Source of the DNA: Leucobacter sp. OLIS6
GTDB taxonomy: Bacteria; Actinomycetota; Actinomycetes; Actinomycetales; Microbacteriaceae
NCBI RefSeq assembly: GCF_002752355.1
Contig: NZ_MRAV01000016.1
Location: 1-64,000 of the forward strand
Direction of reading: 5' to 3'
Length of the DNA stretch: 64,000 nt
The notes under the pieces were generated by a model. That model did no database searches. It saw nothing but the letters and a program-made list of their open reading frames with translations, and was not told where the DNA came from. Both the position numbers and the translations under genes were made by a program. This document shows, one piece after another, positions 17,971-28,720 of the stretch. Every line of letters begins with the position of its first letter. Position 1 is the stretch's first letter.

Positions 17971-17999
17971 ATCCTAACCGAACTCGCCCGGGATCACAA
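17971..17999 (-). promoter_or_regulatory. infA promoter
   Basis: On the minus strand, TTGTGA (17999-17994) and TAGGAT (17976-17971) are separated by exactly 17 bases, a good sigma-70-type promoter. The predicted start is near 17964, giving a leader of about 100 bases. Confidence 0.75.
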
Positions 18000-18035
18000 G
18001 CGAATCAGCGTGTCGGCTTGACGCCCGTCGACCGG

Positions 18036-18875
18036 CTACGGGATGGGGACGGGCGTGACACCGAGCGGCTCGAGGCCGGCGGCCCCGCCGTCCTCGGCGG
18101 TGAGCACCCAGATGCCGCCCGGGTGCACCGCGACGGAGTGCTCCCACTGCGCGCTGAGCGATCCGTCGGCGATGGTCACCGTCCAGTCGTCGTCCTGCAC
18201 GATCGTGTCGATGCCGCCGGCGGAGATGATCGGTTCGATCGCGACGACGAGTCCGGGCCGGACCTCGGGCCCCTTGCGGGAGACCGGCACGTTGAAGACG
18301 GGCGGGTCCTCGTGCATGCGACGTCCGATGCCGTGCCCGATGTAGTCCTCGAGCACGCCGTAGTCGCTGTGCTTGCGCACGTAGCTCGAGACGGCGTCGC
18401 CGATCTCGTTCACGTGCTTCGCGCTGGCGAGCCGGGCGATGCCCCGCCACATGGCCTGCTCGGTCACGTGGCTCAGCTTCTCGATCTCGGACGTGTGGTC
18501 GGGCCGTGTCGGGTCGGGCAGCGCGACCGTGATGGCCGCGTCGCTGTTCCAGCCGCCCAGGACGGCGCCCACGTCGAGCGAGACGATGTCGCCGGGCTCG
18601 AGCGCATGGTCGGTCGGGATGCCGTGCACCACGTGCTCGTTCAGGTTCGCGCAGATCGTGTGCCGGTAGCCGGGCTCCAGCATGAAGTTGGGCGCTCCCC
18701 CGAGCGAGCGGATCGCGTCCTCGGCGATCGCGTCGAGCTCGAGCAGCGTGATCCCGGGCCGCACAGCCTCGCGCATCGCCCGCAGCGCAGCCGCAGCGGC
18801 AAGGCCGGGCTCGCGCATCAGGCGCAGCTGCGCGGGCGACTTGTAGATCGAACGGCGCAGGATCCCACGACTCAC
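18036..18875 (-). CDS. map: Type I methionine aminopeptidase
   Basis: Map removes the N-terminal Met from new proteins. The 279-residue enzyme has all metal ligands in place: [16 protein letters not shown], the His in [13 protein letters not shown], and the Glu residues in AIEPII and QWEHSVAVH. It lacks the N-terminal SH3-like zinc extension of some actinobacterial Map2 proteins. GTG at 18875 overlaps the adk stop (GTGA). Confidence 0.96.
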   Translation of the reverse strand: MSRGILRRSIYKSPAQLRLMREPGLAAAAALRAMREAVRPGITLLELDAIAEDAIRSLGGAPNFMLEPGYRHTICANLNEHVVHGIPTDHALEPGDIVSLDVGAVLGGWNSDAAITVALPDPTRPDHTSEIEKLSHVTEQAMWRGIARLASAKHVNEIGDAVSSYVRKHSDYGVLEDYIGHGIGRRMHEDPPVFNVPVSRKGPEVRPGLVVAIEPIISAGGIDTIVQDDDWTVTIADGSLSAQWEHSVAVHPGGIWVLTAEDGGAAGLEPLGVTPVPIP

Positions 18876-19474
18876 TTGACGGCGCTCAGCTTCCCGTCGA
18901 GAGCATCGGCGATGCGCGAGGAGACCTCGTCGATGCCGCCGAGGCCGTCGACCGCGACGAGGATGCCCCGGGCCGAGAAGAGTTCGATGAGCGGAGCCGT
19001 CTGGGCCGCATAGACCTCCTGGCGGTGCCGGATCACCTCTTCGGTGTCGTCTGAGCGTCCTTCGACGGCCGCGCGCTTGAGCAGGCGGGCGACGACCTCT
19101 TCGGTGTCGGCCTCGAGGAGCACGACGGCGTCGAGCGCCGCGCCCTGCGCGTCGAGCACGGCGTCGAGCGCGTGCACCTGGTCGACCGTGCGCGGGTAGC
19201 CGTCGAGCAGGAACCCGTTCGCCGCGTCGCTCTGGCCGAGCCGATCCGCGACGATCTCGTTGGTGAGCTCGTCGGGCACCAGCTCGCCGGCCTCGATGAT
19301 GGCCTGGACGCGCTTGCCGAGTTCGGTGCCGCCCTTGATGTTCGCGCGGAAGATGTCTCCGGTGGAGATCGCCGGCACACCGTAGCGCTCGACGATGCGC
19401 TGGGCCTGCGTGCCCTTGCCCGCTCCGGGAGGACCGACGATGAGCAGTCGGGCGATGGGATGGGATTCGGTCAC
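18872..19474 (-). CDS. adk: Adenylate kinase
   Basis: Adk balances AMP, ADP and ATP. The 200-residue protein has the P-loop [12 protein letters not shown] and [12 protein letters not shown]. Like mycobacterial enzymes it is the short form: the LID is only a brief loop around [11 protein letters not shown], with no zinc cysteines. GTG at 19474 overlaps the secY stop by four bases. Confidence 0.96.
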   Translation of the reverse strand: MTESHPIARLLIVGPPGAGKGTQAQRIVERYGVPAISTGDIFRANIKGGTELGKRVQAIIEAGELVPDELTNEIVADRLGQSDAANGFLLDGYPRTVDQVHALDAVLDAQGAALDAVVLLEADTEEVVARLLKRAAVEGRSDDTEEVIRHRQEVYAAQTAPLIELFSARGILVAVDGLGGIDEVSSRIADALDGKLSAVK

Positions 19475-20790
19475 TTGAGGAGCCCTTCGTAGTGCCGCTG
19501 CTGCAGCTGGGCGTCGATCTGCTTGACGGTCTCAAGGCCGACGCCGACGATGATGAGGATCGAGGATCCGCCGAACGGGAAGTTCTGGTTCGCGCCGAAG
19601 AACGACAGTGCGATGAGCGGGATCAGTGCGATGAGGCCGATGTAGAGGGAGCCTGCGCTGGTGATGCGGTTCAGCACGTAGTTCAGGTACTCGGCGGTCG
19701 GACGGCCCGCGCGGATGCCCGGGATGAAGCCGCCGTACTTCTTCATGTTGTCCGCGACCTCCTCCGGGTTGAAGGTGATCTGCACGTAGAAGAACGTGAA
19801 GCCGATCACGAGGAGGAAGAAGACCAGCATGTAGAGCGGCTGATCGCCCTGCACGAGGTTGTTCGAGATCCAGACGACCCAGGGCTTCGGCTCTTCGCCG
19901 ATGCCGGGCTGGTTGAACTGCGCGATCAGCATCGGCAGGTACAGGATCGCGGACGCGAAGATGACCGGGATCACGCCCGCCATGTTCACCTTGATGGGGA
20001 TGTAGGTGCTCGATCCGCCATAGGTGCGACGCCCGACGACGCGCTTGGCGTACTGCACGGGGATACGACGCTGCGACTGCTCGACGAACACGACCGCGGC
20101 GACCACGACGAGCCCGACCCCGAGCACCAGGAAGAAGACCTCCCAGCCCTTGGCCTGCTTGATCGCCCAGAGCGAGTTCGGGAACTGCGCCGCGATCGAG
20201 GTGAAGATGAGGAGCGACATGCCGTTGCCGATGCCGCGCTCGGTGATGAGCTCGCCGAACCACATGATGAGGCCGGTACCGGCGGTCAGGGTCAGGATCA
20301 TGATGAGCACGGCCCACCACTCCTGCGAGACGAGGTTCTGGCAGGCCTGGTTCGCCGAAGCGCCGAACAGCAGGCCCGACCGCGCGACGGTGACGAGCGT
20401 GGTCGACTGCAGGATCGCCAGCGCGATGGTCAGGTAGCGCGTGTACTGGGTGAGCTTGGCCTGACCGGCCTGGCCCTCCTTGTGCAGCGCCTCGAAGTGC
20501 GGGATGACGACGCGGAGCAGCTGCGTGATGATCGAAGCGGTGATGTACGGCATGATGCCGAGCGCGAAGATCGACAGCTGCAGCAGCGCTCCACCGCTGA
20601 ACATGTTGATCATCTCGTAGAGCCCCGAGGTGCCCTGGTTCGCCGCGAGGCAGGCCTGGACGTTGCTGTAGCTCACGAAGGGTGCCGGCACGAAGGAGCC
20701 GACGCGGAACAGGGCGACGATGGCGAGCGTGAAGAGGATCTTCCGCCGCAGATCGGGCGTCCGGAAGATCCGGCCGATGGCGCTGAACAA
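19471..20790 (-). CDS. secY: Protein translocase subunit SecY
   Basis: SecY is the ten-helix channel of the Sec translocon. I place the start at TTG 20790 because AGGAGG lies seven bases upstream (20803-20798) and the protein then begins [17 protein letters not shown], as in relatives (439 residues). A GTG at 20832 would add 14 residues but has no ribosome binding site. MNGVNNxxx-like pore and loop features such as [15 protein letters not shown] helices are present as [13 protein letters not shown] terminator-like hairpin separates it from rplO. Confidence 0.94.
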   Translation of the reverse strand: MFSAIGRIFRTPDLRRKILFTLAIVALFRVGSFVPAPFVSYSNVQACLAANQGTSGLYEMINMFSGGALLQLSIFALGIMPYITASIITQLLRVVIPHFEALHKEGQAGQAKLTQYTRYLTIALAILQSTTLVTVARSGLLFGASANQACQNLVSQEWWAVLIMILTLTAGTGLIMWFGELITERGIGNGMSLLIFTSIAAQFPNSLWAIKQAKGWEVFFLVLGVGLVVVAAVVFVEQSQRRIPVQYAKRVVGRRTYGGSSTYIPIKVNMAGVIPVIFASAILYLPMLIAQFNQPGIGEEPKPWVVWISNNLVQGDQPLYMLVFFLLVIGFTFFYVQITFNPEEVADNMKKYGGFIPGIRAGRPTAEYLNYVLNRITSAGSLYIGLIALIPLIALSFFGANQNFPFGGSSILIIVGVGLETVKQIDAQLQQRHYEGLLK

Positions 20791-20886
20791 AACCTTGCCT
20801 CCTGAGGGCGTCGTCGAGGGCTTCGCCGTCACGACGAGAACCGATACTCCAGCCTACACGTGACGTGCAAGTCGGGAAAATACGAA

Positions 20887-20929
20887 CGGGGGCGGAAGGC
20901 TTCGACTGCGTCGAAGTCCCCCGCCCCCG
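20887..20929 (-). terminator. Terminator-like hairpin between rplO and secY
   Basis: CGGGGGCGG (20887-20895) pairs with CCGCCCCCG (20921-20929), enclosing CTTCGAC/GTCGAAG (20900-20906 with 20910-20916). On the minus strand it is followed by TTCGTATTTTCCC, a partial U-tract. It is the most terminator-like structure inside the cluster and would reduce read-through from rplO into secY. Confidence 0.65.
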
Positions 20930-20959
20930 GGCGCCGTGCCGACCCGAAGGTCGACGGAC

Positions 20960-21421
20960 TTACTTGATCTCGCCGCCGGCGGCAACGATCTTCTGCTCAG
21001 CGGAGCCGGAGACCTTGTCGACCGAAACGGTGAGCTTCACCTGGATGTCGCCGTCGCCCAGGACCTTGACCGGCTGGTTCTTGCGAACCGCGCCCTTGGC
21101 CACGAGATCCTCGACGGTGACGTCGCCACCCTTCGGGTAGAGCTCTGCGAGCTTCGCGAGGTTGACGACCTGGTACTCGGTGCGGAACGGGTTCTTGAAC
21201 CCGCGCAGCTTCGGAGTGCGCATGTGCAGCGGCATCTGCCCACCCTCGAAGCCGGCCTTCACCTGGTAGCGGGCCTTGGTGCCCTTGGTGCCGCGGCCAG
21301 CGGTCTTACCCTTGGACGCCTCACCACGACCCACGCGGGTCTTGGCCTTCTTGGAACCGGCTGCCGGGCGCAGGTGGTGCGCCTTGAGCACGTCGCCGCG
21401 CTCTTCGTTCTTCTCGGTCAT
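20960..21421 (-). CDS. rplO: 50S ribosomal protein L15
   Basis: L15 is a late 50S assembly protein. The 153-residue sequence has the basic, Gly-rich N-terminal arm ([20 protein letters not shown]) and [21 protein letters not shown] at 21421 overlaps the rpmD stop as ATGA, so translation is coupled. Confidence 0.96.
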   Translation of the reverse strand: MTEKNEERGDVLKAHHLRPAAGSKKAKTRVGRGEASKGKTAGRGTKGTKARYQVKAGFEGGQMPLHMRTPKLRGFKNPFRTEYQVVNLAKLAELYPKGGDVTVEDLVAKGAVRKNQPVKVLGDGDIQVKLTVSVDKVSGSAEQKIVAAGGEIK

Positions 21422-21606
21422 GCGTCGATCTCCTCAACCTCGACCAGGTGAGCGACCGCGCGGATGTAGCCGCGGTTGGCCTGGGTGTCCTCACGAACGA
21501 CCGACTGGCCGATCTTGCGGAGACCGAGGCTGCGCAGCGTATCGCGCTGGTTCTGCTTCTCGCTGATAACGGACTTCGTCTGCGTAATCTTCAGGCTCTT
21601 CGCCAT
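21418..21606 (-). CDS. rpmD: 50S ribosomal protein L30
   Basis: A 62-residue L30, starting [20 protein letters not shown], with the [13 protein letters not shown] core. The ATG at 21606 shares one base with the rpsE stop (TAATG), and its stop overlaps rplO. Confidence 0.95.
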   Translation of the reverse strand: MAKSLKITQTKSVISEKQNQRDTLRSLGLRKIGQSVVREDTQANRGYIRAVAHLVEVEEIDA

Positions 21607-22313
21607 TACGCACCTGCCTTCGCCTTGGCGGCAGCGTCGGCCGCGGCCTTCGCCTCGGCGCGCACGATGCGGGCCGGAGCGACGCGGTCGAAGTCGAGAC
21701 CGCGGCGAGCTGCGACGGAGCGGGGCTCCTCGAGCTGCTGCAGCGCCTCGACGGTCGCGTGCACGATGTTCAGAGTGTTCGAGGAACCGAGCGACTTGCT
21801 CAGCACATCGTGGATACCGGCGCACTCGAGCACGGCGCGGACGGGGCCACCAGCGATAACACCGGTACCGGCAGCGGCCGGGCGGAGCAGCACGACGCCG
21901 GCAGCGGCCTCGCCCTGCACCGGGTGCGGGATGGTGTTGCCGACGCGGGGAACGCGGAAGAAGTTCTTCTTGGCCTCCTCGACACCCTTGGAGATGGCGA
22001 GAGGCACCTCCTTCGCCTTGCCGTAGCCGACACCGACGGTGCCGTTGCCATCGCCCACCACGACGAGCGCGGTGAAGCTGAAGCGACGGCCGCCCTTGAC
22101 GACCTTCGAAACGCGGTTGATGGTGACGACGCGCTCGAGGAACTGGCTCTCGTTGCGGTCGCGGCCGCCGCGCTCGCCACGGGTGCCGCGGTCGCGGCTC
22201 CCCCGGCGCTGCTCGCGGGGCTCGTTGCGGTGATCGGTGGCCGGGGCCTCAGCAGTCTGAGTCTCAGCCTGCGCCTCTGCGGACACTTCCTGCTCCTTCG
22301 TTTCGTTGCTCAC
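21606..22313 (-). CDS. rpsE: 30S ribosomal protein S5
   Basis: S5 helps decoding accuracy and mRNA unwinding. The 235-residue protein has the double-stranded-RNA-binding-like N domain ([19 protein letters not shown], which includes the spectinomycin-site loop in wild-type form) and [18 protein letters not shown] 60-residue N-terminal extension of Glu, Gln, Arg and Thr, actinobacterial in style, is likely disordered. GTG at 22313 overlaps the rplR stop. Confidence 0.96.
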   Translation of the reverse strand: MSNETKEQEVSAEAQAETQTAEAPATDHRNEPREQRRGSRDRGTRGERGGRDRNESQFLERVVTINRVSKVVKGGRRFSFTALVVVGDGNGTVGVGYGKAKEVPLAISKGVEEAKKNFFRVPRVGNTIPHPVQGEAAAGVVLLRPAAAGTGVIAGGPVRAVLECAGIHDVLSKSLGSSNTLNIVHATVEALQQLEEPRSVAARRGLDFDRVAPARIVRAEAKAAADAAAKAKAGA

Positions 22314-22684
22314 AGCGTCAGACCTGCCTCACGGGCGCCGTCAGCGATTGCTGCGACACGGCCTGCGTACTTGCTGCCGCCACGGTCGAAGACGACTGCC
22401 TCGACACCGGCGCTCTTCGCGCGCTCGGCGACGAGCTCGCCGACGCGGCGAGCCTTGGCGGTCTTGTCGCCCTCGAACGAGCGGAGGTCCGCCTCCATCG
22501 TCGACGCCGAAGCCACGGTGTGGCCCTTCGAGTCGTCGACGACCTGGACGAACACGTGACGCGACGAGCGGGTAACGACGAGACGGGGGCGGACCTCCGT
22601 GCCGACGATCTTCTTGCGCAGGCGGGTGTGGCGGCGGATACGCGCAGCCGAACGGCCCTTGGCCCGGGAAATACTAGCGGCCAT
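22310..22684 (-). CDS. rplR: 50S ribosomal protein L18
   Basis: L18 binds 5S rRNA in the central protuberance. The 124-residue protein has [20 protein letters not shown] and [20 protein letters not shown]. It is two bases past rplF and overlaps rpsE. Confidence 0.95.
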   Translation of the reverse strand: MAASISRAKGRSAARIRRHTRLRKKIVGTEVRPRLVVTRSSRHVFVQVVDDSKGHTVASASTMEADLRSFEGDKTAKARRVGELVAERAKSAGVEAVVFDRGGSKYAGRVAAIADGAREAGLTL

Positions 22685-22686
22685 GG

Positions 22687-23223
22687 TTACTTACCAGCCT
22701 TTCCTGCCTTGCGACGGACGTTCTCGCCCGCGTAGCGGATGCCCTTGCCCTTGTAGGGCTCCGGCTTCTTCAGCTTGCGGATGTTGGCAGCGGCCTCGCC
22801 GACAGCCTGCTTCGAGATACCGCTCACGGTGATCTTGGTGTTGCCCTCGACGGACAGCGTGATGCCCTCGGGAGCCTCGACGTTGACCGGGTGCGAGAAG
22901 CCGAGCGCGAGCTCGAGGCCGGCGCCCTTCTGCTGCACGCGGTAGCCGGTGCCGACGACCTCGAGCTGCTTGGAGTAGCCCTCGGTCACGCCGACGATGT
23001 CGTTGTTGATGAGGGTGCGGGTCAGGCCGTGGAGCGCACGCGAGTCGCGCTCGTCATCGGGCCGGGTCACCAGCACCTGGCCGTCCTCCAGCGCAACGCG
23101 GATGGGCTCGGCGACGACGAGCGTCAGCTCGCCCTTCGGGCCCTTGACCGTGACCGTCTGGCCGTCGATCGAGACGTTGACACTGCCGGGAACGGCAATG
23201 GGAAGCTTTCCAATACGTGACAT
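22687..23223 (-). CDS. rplF: 50S ribosomal protein L6
   Basis: L6 lies near the sarcin-ricin loop. The 178-residue protein is standard, starting [12 protein letters not shown] and ending with the [13 protein letters not shown] motif and a basic tail. It is seven bases after rpsH. Confidence 0.96.
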   Translation of the reverse strand: MSRIGKLPIAVPGSVNVSIDGQTVTVKGPKGELTLVVAEPIRVALEDGQVLVTRPDDERDSRALHGLTRTLINNDIVGVTEGYSKQLEVVGTGYRVQQKGAGLELALGFSHPVNVEAPEGITLSVEGNTKITVSGISKQAVGEAAANIRKLKKPEPYKGKGIRYAGENVRRKAGKAGK

Positions 23224-23230
23224 GTCGGAA

Positions 23231-23629
23231 TTACCACACGTAGGCGAGAACTTCTCCGCCCACGCCCTTCTGCTCGGCCTCGCGGTCCGTGAGGAGCCCC
23301 GAGGAGGTGGACAGGATCGCGATGCCGAGGCCGCCGAGCACGCTCGGGATCTCGGTGGAGCGCGCGTACACCCGGAGGCCGGGCTTGGAGACGCGCTTGA
23401 TGCCCTCGATGGAGCGCTCGCGGTTGCTGCCGTACTTCAGCGACAGGGTCAGGGTGGTGCCGACGCGGGCGTCCTCGACCTTCCAATCCGCGATGTAGCC
23501 CTCGCGCTTGAGGATCTCCGCGATCCGCTCCTTCAGCTTGGAGCCGGGGAGCGACACGTCGTCATGGTGCGCAGAGTTTGCGTTGCGCAGCCGGGTCAGC
23601 ATATCTGCGACCGGATCAGTCATCGTCAT
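23231..23629 (-). CDS. rpsH: 30S ribosomal protein S8
   Basis: S8 is a primary 16S rRNA binder. The start at ATG 23629 ([19 protein letters not shown], 132 residues) follows a GAAGAG purine stretch. The C-terminus [11 protein letters not shown] is the family signature. The preceding 116-base gap is where rpsN lies in Mycobacterium or Streptomyces; here it holds only hairpins. Confidence 0.96.
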   Translation of the reverse strand: MTMTDPVADMLTRLRNANSAHHDDVSLPGSKLKERIAEILKREGYIADWKVEDARVGTTLTLSLKYGSNRERSIEGIKRVSKPGLRVYARSTEIPSVLGGLGIAILSTSSGLLTDREAEQKGVGGEVLAYVW

Positions 23630-23699
23630 GAGTGACTCTTCTTTCTCGCCTGGTATCGCGCAGCCGGACACGGCTGGCGACCTGGGTGACGCGGCGAAG

Positions 23700-23720
23700 G
23701 TGCCCCGGAGACCGGGGCAC
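23700..23720 (-). other. Hairpin between rplE and rpsH
   Basis: GTGCCCCGG (23700-23708) and CCGGGGCAC (23712-23720) form a perfect nine-base-pair stem with an AGA loop. A smaller CAGCCG/CGGCTG stem follows in the same 116-base gap. There is no U-tract. Confidence 0.5.
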
Positions 23721-23745
23721 CCGCGCCACTTGGACTATTCAGTTG

Positions 23746-24312
23746 TTATTCGGCCTTGAACGGGAAGCCGAGCGCCTTGAGCAGCGCACGACCCTCGTCG
23801 TCGGTCTTCGCGGTGGTCACGACGGTGATGTCGAAACCACGCACCCGATCGATCTTATCCTGATCGATCTCGTGGAACACACTCTGCTCGGTCAGACCGA
23901 AGGTGTAGTTGCCGTTCCCGTCGAACTGCTTGGGCGACAGGCCGCGGAAATCGCGGATGCGCGGCAGTGCGAGGTTGACCAGACGGTCCAGGAACTCCCA
24001 CGCGCGGTCACCGCGGAGGGTGACGTGCGCGCCGATGGCCTGGCCCTCGCGCAGCTTGAACTGAGCGATGGACTTGCGGGCGGTCGTGACCTTCGGCTTC
24101 TGGCCGGTGATCTTGATGAGGTCCGCGATTGCGCCCTCGATCACCTTGCTGTCGCGAGCTGCCTCGCCGACGCCGGTGTTCACGACGACCTTGACCAGGC
24201 CGGGAACCTGCATGACGTTCTCGAACTGGAACTCCTCGCGGAGCGCCGGAACGATCTCGGCACGGTACTTCTGCTTGAGGCGCGGCTGGATCTTCGTTGC
24301 CGTCTCAGACAT
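23746..24312 (-). CDS. rplE: 50S ribosomal protein L5
   Basis: L5 binds 5S rRNA and contacts P-site tRNA. The 188-residue protein has GITGQKP-type [17 protein letters not shown] and the conserved [12 protein letters not shown] segment. ATG at 24312 shares its first base with the rplX stop. Confidence 0.95.
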   Translation of the reverse strand: MSETATKIQPRLKQKYRAEIVPALREEFQFENVMQVPGLVKVVVNTGVGEAARDSKVIEGAIADLIKITGQKPKVTTARKSIAQFKLREGQAIGAHVTLRGDRAWEFLDRLVNLALPRIRDFRGLSPKQFDGNGNYTFGLTEQSVFHEIDQDKIDRVRGFDITVVTTAKTDDEGRALLKALGFPFKAE

Positions 24313-24674
24313 CAGAGGTCCTTCCCAGACTTCTTGGCGAAGCGGACGCGGACGGTCTTCTTCTTGCCGCCCTTCTCCACCTCTTCGGTGCGGAAACCGA
24401 CTCGGGTCGGCTTCTTGGTCTCGGGATCGACGATCGCGACGTTCGAGATGTGGATCGGGGCCTCGACGGTCTCGATCCCTCCCTCGTTGGTGCCGCGAGC
24501 CGACTGGCCCTGCTTCACGTGCTTGGTGACGTAGTTGACGCCCTCGACGACCACACGGTCGGTCTCGGTCAGGACCGCGATGACGTGACCCTGCTTGCCC
24601 TTGTAGCCACCGCGCTCCTGCGACGGGCCCGAGATGACCTCGACGAGGTCACCCTTCTTGATCTTGCTAGCCAT
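24312..24674 (-). CDS. rplX: 50S ribosomal protein L24
   Basis: L24 starts 50S assembly. The 120-residue protein has an N-terminal KOW motif ([20 protein letters not shown]) and ends with a Lys-rich tail. It lies three bases after rplN. Confidence 0.95.
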   Translation of the reverse strand: MASKIKKGDLVEVISGPSQERGGYKGKQGHVIAVLTETDRVVVEGVNYVTKHVKQGQSARGTNEGGIETVEAPIHISNVAIVDPETKKPTRVGFRTEEVEKGGKKKTVRVRFAKKSGKDL

Positions 24675-24677
24675 GGA

Positions 24678-25046
24678 CTAGATCACCTCCGGTGCGAGCG
24701 AGACGATCTTCATGAACCGCTTGTCGCGAAGCTCGCGACCGACGGGTCCGAAGATACGGGTGCCGCGGGGCTCCCCGTCGGCCTTGAGGATGACGGCGGC
24801 GTTCTCGTCGAACTTGATGTACGAACCGTCGGCACGACGGGTCGCCTTCTTCGCACGAACGACAACAGCCTTGACGACGTCGCCCTTCTTCACGTTGCCG
24901 CCCGGGATCGCGTCCTTGACGGTCGCGACGATGGTGTCCCCGAGGCCGGCGTAGCGGCGGCTCGAACCACCGAGCACGCGGATGGTGAGCAGCTCCTTGG
25001 CGCCGGTGTTATCGGCAACCTTGAGCCTGGATTCCTGCTGAATCAC
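24678..25046 (-). CDS. rplN: 50S ribosomal protein L14
   Basis: L14 lies at the intersubunit face and is the binding site of RsfS. The 122-residue protein starts [20 protein letters not shown] and is standard in length. No promoter is visible in the 31 bases before it, so the spc genes are read from the S10 promoter. Confidence 0.96.
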   Translation of the reverse strand: MIQQESRLKVADNTGAKELLTIRVLGGSSRRYAGLGDTIVATVKDAIPGGNVKKGDVVKAVVVRAKKATRRADGSYIKFDENAAVILKADGEPRGTRIFGPVGRELRDKRFMKIVSLAPEVI

Positions 25047-25077
25047 TTCTTACTCCTTACTCAGTAAGCCCGAGGGC

Positions 25078-25350
25078 TTACTTCGCCTTCTCGAGGATCT
25101 CGACGAGGCGCCAGCGCTTCGAGGCGCTCAGCGGACGGGTCTCGTGGATGAGCACGAGATCGCCGATGCCTGCGGTGTTCTGCTCGTCGTGGGCCTTGAC
25201 CTTCGACGAACGGCGCAGGACCTTGCCGTAGAGCGGGTGCTTCACGCGATCCTCGACCTCGACGACGATGGTCTTGTCCATCTTGTCGCTGACGACGTAG
25301 CCGCGGCGGGCCTTACGGTAGCCGCGCTGTTCCTTCTCGACCTCAGCCAT
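25078..25350 (-). CDS. rpsQ: 30S ribosomal protein S17
   Basis: An OB-fold 30S assembly protein of 90 residues with [20 protein letters not shown] and [19 protein letters not shown]. It starts two bases after the rpmC stop. Confidence 0.95.
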   Translation of the reverse strand: MAEVEKEQRGYRKARRGYVVSDKMDKTIVVEVEDRVKHPLYGKVLRRSSKVKAHDEQNTAGIGDLVLIHETRPLSASKRWRLVEILEKAK

Positions 25351-25352
25351 TA

Positions 25353-25661
25353 TTAGGCCTCCTTCGTCTCAGCGGCGGCGTCCGCCTGCTCGGTCTTCTT
25401 GCTGCTCTTCTTCGCCTTCGCGGGAGCCGCGGGAGCGGGCGTGGCCCGGATCCCGAGCTCGCGCTCGCGGAGCACGGTGTAGATGCGCGCGATGTCGCGC
25501 TTCACCTGACGCACGCGCCCGTGGCTCTCGAGCTGGCCGGTGGCCGACTGGAACCGCAGGTTGAACAGCTCCGCCTTGGCCTTCTTGAGCTCCTCAGCCA
25601 GACGCTCGTCCTCGAAGGTGTCGAGCTCGCTGATGACCAGTTCCTTGCTTCCGATCGCCAT
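25353..25661 (-). CDS. rpmC: 50S ribosomal protein L29
   Basis: L29 sits by the exit tunnel near the SRP and trigger-factor site. The conserved core ([20 protein letters not shown]) spans about 75 residues. The full 102 residues include an extra Ala/Pro/Lys/Glu tail, longer than the usual 60-75. The ATG shares one base with the rplP stop. Confidence 0.94.
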   Translation of the reverse strand: MAIGSKELVISELDTFEDERLAEELKKAKAELFNLRFQSATGQLESHGRVRQVKRDIARIYTVLRERELGIRATPAPAAPAKAKKSSKKTEQADAAAETKEA

Positions 25662-26080
25662 TACGCGTCGCCCTCCTCGCGCTTGATAATCCGAGCCTTG
25701 AGCGGCAGCTTGTGGATGGCGCGGGTGAGCGCCTCACGAGCGAGCTGCTCATCAACACCAGCGACCTCGAAGAGGACGCGGCCGGGCTTGACGTTTGCGA
25801 CCCACCACTCGGGCGAGCCCTTACCGGAACCCATGCGGGTTTCCGCGGGCTTCTTCGTCAGGGGACGATCCGGGTAGATGTTGATCCACACCTTGCCGCC
25901 ACGCTTGATATGGCGGGTCATGGCGATACGGGCCGACTCGATCTGGCGGTTCGTCACGTACGCGGGGGTGAGGGCCTGGATGCCGAACTCACCGAACGCG
26001 ACCGTGTTGCCGCCCTTCGAACGACCGCTGCGCCCCGGGTGGTGCTGCTTGCGGTACTTGACTCGACGGGGAATCAGCAT
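25661..26080 (-). CDS. rplP: 50S ribosomal protein L16
   Basis: L16 helps form the A-site region of the 50S subunit. The 139-residue protein starts [20 protein letters not shown] and has [19 protein letters not shown], both strongly conserved. Confidence 0.96.
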   Translation of the reverse strand: MLIPRRVKYRKQHHPGRSGRSKGGNTVAFGEFGIQALTPAYVTNRQIESARIAMTRHIKRGGKVWINIYPDRPLTKKPAETRMGSGKGSPEWWVANVKPGRVLFEVAGVDEQLAREALTRAIHKLPLKARIIKREEGDA

Positions 26081-26082
26081 GC

Positions 26083-26844
26083 TTACTTCTCCGCTCCTGC
26101 TGCGACGGGCGCAGCCTCGGTCTGCGCGCCACGGGGCGCGCGACGGCGGTCATCGCGGCGGTCGCGCGACGGCTTCTGGGCCGCCTGCTCGCGAGCGAGT
26201 TCCTTGTTCGTGAGGTCACCCTTGTAGATCCAGACCTTCACGCCGATACGGCCGAAGGTGGTCTTCGCCTCGTAGAAGCCGTAGTCGATGTTCGCGCGAA
26301 GGGTGTGCAGCGGCACGCGACCCTCGCGGTAGAACTCCGAACGGCTCATCTCGGCGCCGCCGAGACGGCCGGAGACCTGGATACGGATGCCCTTGGCGCC
26401 GGCGCGCTGAGCGCCCTGCAGACCCTTGCGCATCGCGCGGCGGAACGCCACGCGAGCAGCGAGCTGCTCGGCGATGCCCTGCGCGACGAGCTGAGCATCG
26501 GCCTCGGGGTTCTTGACCTCGAGGATGTTCAGCTGGATCTGCTTGCCGGTGAGCTTCTCGAGCTCGGCGCGGATGCGCTCCGCCTCGGCGCCGCGGCGGC
26601 CGATGACGATGCCCGGGCGAGCCGAGTGGATGTCCACGCGGACGCGGTCACGGGTGCGCTCGATCTCGACGCGGGAAACGCCAGCGCGGTCCAGCTGCTC
26701 GGTCAGGTGCTTGCGGATGCGGATGTCCTCTGCGAGGTAGTCCGCGTACCGCTGACCCGGCTTGGTCGAATCCGAGAACCAGCGCGAGACGTGGTCGGTC
26801 GTGATCCCGAGGCGGAAGCCGTAGGGATGAATCTTCTGGCCCAT
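26083..26844 (-). CDS. rpsC: 30S ribosomal protein S3
   Basis: S3 lines the mRNA entry tunnel. The 253-residue protein has a KH domain with [18 protein letters not shown] and the C-terminal VWIYKGDL. Beyond residue 210 is a basic, Ala/Arg-rich actinobacterial extension. Confidence 0.96.
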   Translation of the reverse strand: MGQKIHPYGFRLGITTDHVSRWFSDSTKPGQRYADYLAEDIRIRKHLTEQLDRAGVSRVEIERTRDRVRVDIHSARPGIVIGRRGAEAERIRAELEKLTGKQIQLNILEVKNPEADAQLVAQGIAEQLAARVAFRRAMRKGLQGAQRAGAKGIRIQVSGRLGGAEMSRSEFYREGRVPLHTLRANIDYGFYEAKTTFGRIGVKVWIYKGDLTNKELAREQAAQKPSRDRRDDRRRAPRGAQTEAAPVAAGAEK

Positions 26845-27228
26845 TTACTTGGCTCCCTTCTTCGCGGTCACGAGCTCATCGGCGGTCTGAAGCACGACCG
26901 TGATGTGGCTGGTGCGCTTGTTGATGCGGAACGCGCGGCCCTGGGCCCGCGGACGGAACCGCTTCAGCGTGGCGCCCTCGTCGACGAATGCACGAGCGAT
27001 GACCAGCTCGTCCTCGTTGAGACGAAGGTTCTCGTTGTCGGCCTTCACGCGAGCGTTCGCGATCGCCGAGGCGACGAGCTTGAAAATCGGCTCCGATGCT
27101 GCCTGCGGGGCGAACTTCAGGATGGCCAGGGCCTCCTGCGCGTTCTTGCCGCGGATCAGGTCAACAACACGACGGGCCTTCTGGGGGGTGATGCGGATAT
27201 GACGCACGCGTGCGATCGACTCCACCAT
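26845..27228 (-). CDS. rplV: 50S ribosomal protein L22
   Basis: L22 has a loop reaching into the exit tunnel. The 127-residue protein has [20 protein letters not shown] and the beta-hairpin [20 protein letters not shown]. It abuts rpsC directly. Confidence 0.96.
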   Translation of the reverse strand: MVESIARVRHIRITPQKARRVVDLIRGKNAQEALAILKFAPQAASEPIFKLVASAIANARVKADNENLRLNEDELVIARAFVDEGATLKRFRPRAQGRAFRINKRTSHITVVLQTADELVTAKKGAK

Positions 27229-27254
27229 TTCTCTTCCTCCTTCACGTCACCGCG

Positions 27255-27536
27255 TTAGCGGCGACGGCCCTTCTTGTCGTCCTTCACGTGACCACGGAAG
27301 GTGCGGGTCGGGGCGAACTCGCCCAGCTTGTGACCGACCATGGTCTCGGTGACGAACACCGGGATGTGCTTGCGACCGTCGTGCACCGCGATGGTGTGAC
27401 CCAGCATGGCCGGGATGATCATCGAGCGGCGCGACCAGGTCTTGATCACGTTCTTGGTGCCAGCTTCGTTCTGCGAAACCACCTTGCCGAGCAGGTGGTT
27501 GTCGACGAAGGGGCCCTTCTTGAGACTACGAGGCAT
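27255..27536 (-). CDS. rpsS: 30S ribosomal protein S19
   Basis: S19 is in the 30S head with S13. The 93-residue protein starts [16 protein letters not shown] and has the [20 protein letters not shown] signature. Confidence 0.96.
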   Translation of the reverse strand: MPRSLKKGPFVDNHLLGKVVSQNEAGTKNVIKTWSRRSMIIPAMLGHTIAVHDGRKHIPVFVTETMVGHKLGEFAPTRTFRGHVKDDKKGRRR

Positions 27537-27560
27537 CTTCTACTCTCTCCTACCTGCCGA

Positions 27561-28394
27561 CTAGTGCTTACCGCGGGGACGGCGACGAACGATGAGCTTG
27601 TCGCTTTCCTTGTTGGGACGGCGCGTACGGCCTTCCTTCTGACCCCAGGGGCTGACCGGGTGACGACCACCCGAGGTACGGCCCTCGCCACCACCGTGGG
27701 GGTGGTCGACCGGGTTCATGACGACACCGCGGACGGTCGGGCGGACGCCCTTCCAACGCATACGGCCGGCCTTGCCCCAGTTGATGTTCGACTGCTCGGC
27801 GTTGCCCACCTCGCCGACGGTCGCGCGGCAGCGCACGTCGACGTTGCGGATCTCGCCCGAGGGCAGACGCAGCTGGGCGTAGGGGCCGTCCTTCGCCACG
27901 AGGCGAACCGACGAACCTGCGGAACGCGCGAGCTTCGCGCCCCCGCCCGGCTTCAGCTCGATCGCGTGGATCACGGTACCGGTCGGGATGTTGCGCAGCG
28001 GCAGGTTGTTGCCGGGCTTGATATCGGCGGCCGGACCCGACTCGACGATGTCGCCCTGCTTCAGCTTGTTCGGTGCGATGATGTAGCGCTTGGTGCCGTC
28101 CTCGAAGTGGAGGAGCGCGATGCGAGCCGTACGGTTGGGGTCGTACTCGATGTGAGCGACCTTCGCGTTCACGCCGTCCTTGTCGTTCCGACGGAAGTCG
28201 ATGACGCGGTACTGGCGCTTGTGGCCACCACCGATGTGGCGGGTGGTGATGCGGCCCTGGTTGTTGCGGCCACCGGTCTTCGGCAGCGGACGGAGCAGCG
28301 ACTTCTCGGGGGTCGAACGCGTGATCTCAGCGAAATCGGCGACGCTCGAACCGCGACGACCGGGGGTCGTCGGCTTGTACTTACGAATAGCCAT
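27561..28394 (-). CDS. rplB: 50S ribosomal protein L2
   Basis: L2 is needed for subunit joining and peptidyl transferase assembly. The 277-residue protein contains [18 protein letters not shown], with the conserved His of the active-site region, and ends in the usual basic tail. Confidence 0.97.
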   Translation of the reverse strand: MAIRKYKPTTPGRRGSSVADFAEITRSTPEKSLLRPLPKTGGRNNQGRITTRHIGGGHKRQYRVIDFRRNDKDGVNAKVAHIEYDPNRTARIALLHFEDGTKRYIIAPNKLKQGDIVESGPAADIKPGNNLPLRNIPTGTVIHAIELKPGGGAKLARSAGSSVRLVAKDGPYAQLRLPSGEIRNVDVRCRATVGEVGNAEQSNINWGKAGRMRWKGVRPTVRGVVMNPVDHPHGGGEGRTSGGRHPVSPWGQKEGRTRRPNKESDKLIVRRRPRGKH

Positions 28395-28420
28395 GTGTGT
28401 CTTCTCTCTTCGCTTCCGAG

Positions 28421-28720
28421 CTACAGCGCAGCCGTGAAGATGTCGATGGAGCCCGACTTCAGGGTGACGATGGCGCGCTTGGTGTCCTTGCGCTTGCCCA
28501 TGCCGAACTTGGTCCGGCGCGTCTTGCCCTTGCGGTTGAGCGTGTTGATCTTGTCGACCTTCACCCCGAAGACCTGCTCGATGGCGAGCTTGATCTCGGT
28601 CTTGTTGGCCGTCGGCTGCACCTCGAAGGTGTACTGTCCGTTGGCGTCGATGAGCCCGTAGCTCTTCTCCGAGACGATCGGTCGGATGATGACGTCGTGC
28701 ACGTTCTTGTTCAGGCTCAC
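28421..28720 (-). CDS. rplW: 50S ribosomal protein L23
   Basis: L23 is the docking site of trigger factor and SRP. The 99-residue protein has [12 protein letters not shown] and [19 protein letters not shown]. The start overlaps the rplD stop by four bases. Confidence 0.95.
   Translation of the reverse strand: MSLNKNVHDVIIRPIVSEKSYGLIDANGQYTFEVQPTANKTEIKLAIEQVFGVKVDKINTLNRKGKTRRTKFGMGKRKDTKRAIVTLKSGSIDIFTAAL

Noticed and set aside
23630-23745. Possible rpsN (S14) between rplE and rpsH
   Set aside because: The gap is only 116 bases; a type Z S14 needs about 186, and no Cys-x-x-Cys frame is present.
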